From the NCBI GenBank assembly GCA_030607635.1, contig JAUWJP010000056.1, positions 1 through 8,782 on the forward strand: a stretch of DNA of 8,782 nt, read 5' to 3'. Origin of the DNA: Candidatus Aminicenantota bacterium. Its GTDB lineage: Bacteria; Acidobacteriota; Aminicenantia; Aminicenantales; Aminicenantaceae. The notes beneath the pieces were generated by a model. It did no database searches. It was not told the DNA's origin and was given only the letters and a program-made list of their open reading frames with translations. How positions within the stretch are numbered: the first letter of the stretch is position 1; each line of letters opens with the position of its first letter. Shown in pieces: positions 5,824 to 8,782 of the stretch. The position numbers and the translations under genes are program-made.

Positions 5824-5841
5824 GGCCTTGTTGCATGAATC
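5824..5841. repeat. IS terminal inverted repeat (single surviving end)
   Basis: GGCCTTGTTGCATGAATC closely resembles the ends of IS903-group elements (GGCTTTGTTGAATAAAT type, from memory). Its distance from the transposase stop (35 bases) and its orientation are as expected. No matching inverted copy was found between 6355 and 6520, so no target duplication can be defined. Confidence 0.6.
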
Positions 5842-5876
5842 GAAGACATGAGCACCTCTCCCTTTGACAAACAATT

Positions 5877-6355
5877 CTATCCAACTGCAACCGACAAAGG
5901 CCTGCCCATATCTCGCATCCTATTCAGGATAGTGCAACCAATCGCAGCTTCTCGCTTCTGAGCATCATCATTCTTAGCTCTCAGCCTTCCACCAATGATT
6001 CTCTTATAACGACAGAATGCGTTTTCCGCGTGACTCTGCAAATAGTATCCAGACTGACGTTACCACTCGGACCGTCCTTTACTCCGGATCTCCGCAATAT
6101 GATTATCTCGATGACAGGAAGCCCTGATGGTATTGTTAAACAACGGCGCGTCTTTTCTCGGCGGTGCGATGACCTTGGCTCCTGGTGAATGATAGTCCAC
6201 AGCTTCGTATACCTCCTTCTGGTCATAGATTCCGTCCCCTACGAATCGATCACAGTTGCTCGGTCAACTTGAGCCAGAAGGTCAGGCACCTGAGACGGGT
6301 CCTGTTCCTGTCCATTTTTGATTATGGAGGCTAAAATATGGTTAAAAGATTTCAT
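5877..6355 (-). pseudogene. IS5-family transposase, C-terminal remnant with frameshift and nonsense codon
   Basis: Read on the minus strand, the decayed frame gives NGQEQDPSQVPDLLAQVDRA, a frameshift near 6254-6257, then DRFVGDGIYDQKEVYEAVDY with the second catalytic Asp, and AKVIAPPRKDA. It next reaches an in-frame TAA at 6059-6061 (SEW*RQSGYY), then HAENAFCRYKRIIGGRL with the probable catalytic Glu, and ends RMRDMGRPLSVAVG before TAG at 5877-5879. These blocks follow the order of IS5/IS903 DDE transposases. The N-terminal region with the first Asp is absent. A TAA precedes the ATG at 6353-6355, so the left boundary is the limit of recognisable similarity and not a true start. The gene cannot make an active enzyme. 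Confidence 0.85.
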
Positions 6356-6423
6356 AGATTTTTAAGCAAGAAATCCAATAAGAGTGTTATAGTACAGGGG
6401 GACTTGTTATTCCAAATTTGTGC

Positions 6424-6453
6424 TTGACATCTCTACAACCATTAAGGGATAAT
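6424..6453 (+). promoter_or_regulatory. fabF: Sigma70-type promoter of the fabF operon
   Basis: A perfect TTGACA (6424-6429) and GATAAT (6448-6453, 5 of 6 bases) are separated by 18 bases. The predicted start near 6460 leaves a leader of about 60 bases before the fabF ATG. This also argues against translating the open frame that begins at 6418, because the promoter lies inside it. The leader opens with a short stem closed by a TTCG loop (about 6456-6465). Confidence 0.65.
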
Positions 6454-6522
6454 CCTCCTTCGGGGTTAGAGAAACGCCGAGCTTTCTATAAGAGTTTTGC
6501 ACTTTTCAATAGCATAACAATA

Positions 6523-7767
6523 ATGAGTGAACATCGAGTTGTTGTAACCGGATTAGGAGCTGTAACTTCTATTGGTGTGGGGCTTGAAGAGTTCTGGGAA
6601 GGATTGAAAGCCGGACGAAATGGTATATCAAAGGTTACTCACTTCGACCCGTCTAATTTTCGCTCCCAAATGGCGGCAGAAGTAAAGAACTTTAATCCAG
6701 AAGAATGGATTGATGAGAAATCTGTAGCGAGAATGGATAGATTCGTCCATTTTGCCATGGCATCGTCCACTATGGCGATCAAAGATGCCGGTTTAGATAC
6801 CTTTACCTTTGATGGAAACAGGGCGGGAGTCATTATAGGTTCCGGTATCGGCGGAGCAAACACCTTGGAGGACGCGTATTCTAGTCTTCATGAGAAAGGG
6901 CCAAAGTCTCTTGGGCCCTTTTCTGTGTCTAAAGTACTAATAAACACGGCAGCATGCATGGTCTCCGTTGCTTTTGGTTTAAGAGGGCCTCTATCTGCCC
7001 CTTCTGTGGCTTGTTCTACGGGGACAAATGCCATCGGCGATGCCTTTCGAATTCTCCAGAGGGGAGATGCCGACATCATGTTGGCGGGAGGTTCAGAGGC
7101 CAGCGTGAGTCCTTTGCCTTTTGCTGGTTTTTGCGCGACGCGGTCGATGTCGAGCAGGAATGATTGTGTGGAAAAGGCAAGCAGGCCTTTTGACAAGAAC
7201 CGTGACGGTTTTGTGATGGGGGAAGGGGCTGGCATCGTTGTTTTAGAAAGACTTGAACACGCTCTCAGCCGGAGCGCACGCACCTATGCCGAACTTATTG
7301 GCTACGGTAATACTGCTGACGCCTATCATTTTACAGCTCCAGAACCTGGAGGAGATGGAATGATCAGGGCCATGAGGGAGGCGCTTAAAGACGCAGGCAT
7401 CGACCCGCCGAAGGTGGGATATATCAACGCGCATGGCACTTCCCCCGTCCTGAATGACAAGATTGAGAGTGCAGCCGTTATGAAGGTCTTTGGCGACCAC
7501 GGGAAGCATCTTAAAATCAGCTCCATTAAGTCGATGATTGGCCACCTTTTGGCCGCTGCCGGGGCAGTGGAATTCGTGGCCACTGTGATGAGCATTTATA
7601 CCGGCAAACTGCCCCCGACGATCAACTATGAGGAGCCCGACCCGGAATGTCCTCTTGATTACGTGACCAAAGGAGTTGAATCGATCGACCTCGAAGTGGC
7701 CATGAGTAATTCCTTTGGCTTCGGAGGAGGTAATGCCTGTCTTATAGTCAAAAAATACGGAAATTAA
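6523..7767 (+). CDS. fabF: Beta-ketoacyl-ACP synthase II (FabF/KAS II type)
   Basis: The 414-residue protein begins MSEHRVVVTGLGAVTSIGVG, the usual FabF N terminus. It condenses malonyl-ACP with acyl-ACP to lengthen fatty acids in the cytosol. The catalytic Cys-His-His set is complete: C164 in SVACSTGTNA, H304 in INAHGTS and H341 in SIKSMIGHLLAAAG, with K336. The glycine-rich SFGFGGGN (397-404) includes the F400 gatekeeper. Numbering is within one residue of E. coli FabF. The frame stays open 35 codons upstream, but that part is unlike any FabF and overlaps the promoter. There is no clear Shine-Dalgarno before the ATG. An oddity is HGTSPV where FabF proteins normally have HGTST (P308 in place of Thr). 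The gene lies 1 base before an FMN oxidoreductase gene. A specialised KAS for secondary lipids is the main alternative. Confidence 0.93.
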   Translation: MSEHRVVVTGLGAVTSIGVGLEEFWEGLKAGRNGISKVTHFDPSNFRSQMAAEVKNFNPEEWIDEKSVARMDRFVHFAMASSTMAIKDAGLDTFTFDGNRAGVIIGSGIGGANTLEDAYSSLHEKGPKSLGPFSVSKVLINTAACMVSVAFGLRGPLSAPSVACSTGTNAIGDAFRILQRGDADIMLAGGSEASVSPLPFAGFCATRSMSSRNDCVEKASRPFDKNRDGFVMGEGAGIVVLERLEHALSRSARTYAELIGYGNTADAYHFTAPEPGGDGMIRAMREALKDAGIDPPKVGYINAHGTSPVLNDKIESAAVMKVFGDHGKHLKISSIKSMIGHLLAAAGAVEFVATVMSIYTGKLPPTINYEEPDPECPLDYVTKGVESIDLEVAMSNSFGFGGGNACLIVKKYGN

Positions 7768-7768
7768 A

Positions 7769-8782
7769 ATGAAAATTCCCAAACTTCAAATTGGAAATAT
7801 CACCGCAGACATCCCCATTGTACAGGGAGGAATGGGCGTGAGAGTTTCTCTTTCCTCGCTTGCCTCTGCAGTGGCTGAGGAAGGCGGGATAGGCACCATC
7901 TCGAGCATAGGCCTGGGAGATCTGGAGGCTTCAAAGAATGAATATGAAAAGGTATCTCGGGAAGCTCTGGAAAGGGAAATTCATAAGGCGAAAAGTATGA
8001 CAAATGGTCATATCGCAATCAATTTTATGGGAGTGCTGAGCAATGCAGACGATCTGATTACGGCTGCCGTGAGGGAAGGAATTAAGATAATCGTATACGG
8101 TGCCGGACTCCCTATTAAGCTTCCCAGCTTGGTCGAAGACAGCTCTGTAAACCTCCTGCCCATAGTCAGCTCCGCACGGGTAGCTGAATTAATTCTTCGG
8201 GTCTGGGACAAACGTTACGAAAGGACTGCCGATGCCATAATCCTTGAAGGACCTCTGGCAGGAGGACACCTTGGTTTCTCCGAAGAACAGCTCTATCAAC
8301 CGGAAAAATATTCCCTTGAAAATCTTTTGCCGGAGGTTTTGGAAACGGTAAAAGTATATGAGGATAAATACGGAAAGAAAATTCCTGTTATCGCCGCTGG
8401 GGGGATCTTCAACGGAAAGGATATAGCTCGGATGCTCTCCCTTGGTGCGTCAGGAGTCCAGATGGGTACTCGTTTCGTCTGTACTGAGGAGTGCGATGTC
8501 TCTCAGGAATTTAAGCAGAGCTACCTTGACGCTAAAGAAGAGGATATTGCTATCATAAAAAGTCCTGTCGGCATGCCGGGAAGGGCCATTCAGAATAAAT
8601 TCTTGAAGGATTTAGAAATTAAGGGAAAACTTAAGATCAAGTGTCCTTACAGGTGTCTTTCTGTCTGTAAAGTTAGTGAGGCGAAGTACTGCATTGCTCT
8701 GGCGCTCGTAAACTCTTACTTCGGCGATGTTGACCACGGCCTCATCTTCTGTGGGCAGAATGCTTACCGTTGCGACAAAATC
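7769..8782 (+). CDS. FMN-dependent nitronate monooxygenase / FabK-like oxidoreductase (runs off the right edge)
   Basis: The first 338 residues form a TIM-barrel flavoenzyme of the nitronate monooxygenase (2-nitropropane dioxygenase) family. Signatures are VQGGMG (18-23), EGPLAGGHLGF (160-170) with H167 at the usual catalytic position, and the FMN-phosphate loops VIAAGGI (207-213) and GASGVQMGTRF (226-236). After the barrel comes a cysteine group C292, C296, C300, C308, C328 and C335, beginning CPYRC, seen in one branch of the family and perhaps binding metal. The ATG is one base after the fabF stop with only a poor ribosome site (CGGA), indicating coupling. Relatives include nitronate oxidases and the enoyl-ACP reductase FabK; the fabF partner makes an acyl-chain role attractive but unproven. 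The end lies outside the window. Confidence 0.9.
   Translation, partial: MKIPKLQIGNITADIPIVQGGMGVRVSLSSLASAVAEEGGIGTISSIGLGDLEASKNEYEKVSREALEREIHKAKSMTNGHIAINFMGVLSNADDLITAAVREGIKIIVYGAGLPIKLPSLVEDSSVNLLPIVSSARVAELILRVWDKRYERTADAIILEGPLAGGHLGFSEEQLYQPEKYSLENLLPEVLETVKVYEDKYGKKIPVIAAGGIFNGKDIARMLSLGASGVQMGTRFVCTEECDVSQEFKQSYLDAKEEDIAIIKSPVGMPGRAIQNKFLKDLEIKGKLKIKCPYRCLSVCKVSEAKYCIALALVNSYFGDVDHGLIFCGQNAYRCDKI

Larger units (their letters stand above)
5824..6355 (-). mobile_element. Degenerate, truncated IS5-family (IS903-like) insertion sequence
   Basis: One element end is recognisable at 5824-5841, followed 35 bases later by the 3' end of a decayed transposase gene that reads towards that end. 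The other end, expected beyond 6355 as an inverted copy, is missing, and the first half of the transposase gene with its first catalytic Asp is lost. The element is therefore a relic whose 5' half was deleted. The region between it and the fabF promoter (6356-6423) shows nothing else I can identify. Confidence 0.75.

Noticed and set aside
5981..6226. 81-residue minus-strand ORF in the IS remnant
   Set aside because: It is a different frame over the decayed transposase. The conserved transposase blocks are in another frame, so this one is not a gene.
6403..6420. GACTTGTTATTCCAAATTT as the second end of the IS remnant
   Set aside because: It has the same orientation as the surviving end instead of the inverse, and the match is weak.
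6418..6522. 35-codon upstream extension of fabF starting at the ATG at 6418
   Set aside because: The extra residues do not resemble any FabF N terminus, and the region contains a good TTGACA/GATAAT promoter. The ATG at 6523 gives the normal family length.
7243..7782. 179-residue ORF antisense to fabF, and other minus-strand ORFs over fabF
   Set aside because: They lie entirely opposite a conserved, catalytically complete gene and show no family motifs or ribosome sites.
1..8782. CRISPR arrays, rRNA genes, intact tRNA genes, integrase genes, toxin-antitoxin pairs
   Set aside because: I read both strands for these and saw no repeat-spacer pattern, rRNA sequence, complete cloverleaf or integrase motif.

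Overview
The window looks like a stretch of chromosome from a moderately AT-rich, Gram-negative and probably anaerobic bacterium. A Desulfobacterota (deltaproteobacterial) type lineage is my best guess, because a phasin-like protein, a UbiB-family protein and a patatin sit together beside an oxygen-sensitive radical SAM enzyme, and an FMN enzyme with a cysteine-rich tail lies nearby. No rRNA or other phylogenetic marker is present, so the assignment is weak.

Positions 1-5402 are all on the minus strand. In transcription order they carry a TetR-family regulator (4827-5402), a radical SAM/SPASM-like enzyme (3228-4760), a 63-residue basic helical ORF in the same frame just past the radical SAM TGA stop (3033-3224), an unrecognised 143-residue helical protein (2476-2907), a phasin-like protein (2037-2354), an AarF/ABC1/UbiB protein (334-2028) and the first 112 codons of a patatin-like phospholipase that runs off the left edge. 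The last three are tightly packed (8-base gap, then a 4-base overlap). The TetR gene has a good sigma70-type promoter. Sites sharing the half-site TCGACCAT lie after that promoter and in front of the radical SAM gene, which suggests autoregulation and control of the operon. The set suggests a lipid, membrane or storage-granule function, but no known pathway fits it.

Positions 5403-6522 hold no intact gene. They contain the TetR promoter and operator, two exact 12-base direct repeats, the 3' part of a tRNA-Asp (anticodon loop to CCA) that resembles an integration scar, two hairpins, and a decayed IS5-family (IS903-like) transposase remnant with one recognisable terminal repeat, one frameshift and one nonsense codon.

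From 6424 the plus strand carries a good promoter, a complete FabF-type beta-ketoacyl-ACP synthase (6523-7767) and, one base later, an FMN-dependent nitronate monooxygenase/FabK-like oxidoreductase cut by the right edge. This pair looks like a small fatty-acid or acyl-chain operon. The tRNA fragment and IS remnant separate the two divergent gene blocks, so they may have been brought together by past integration and deletion.
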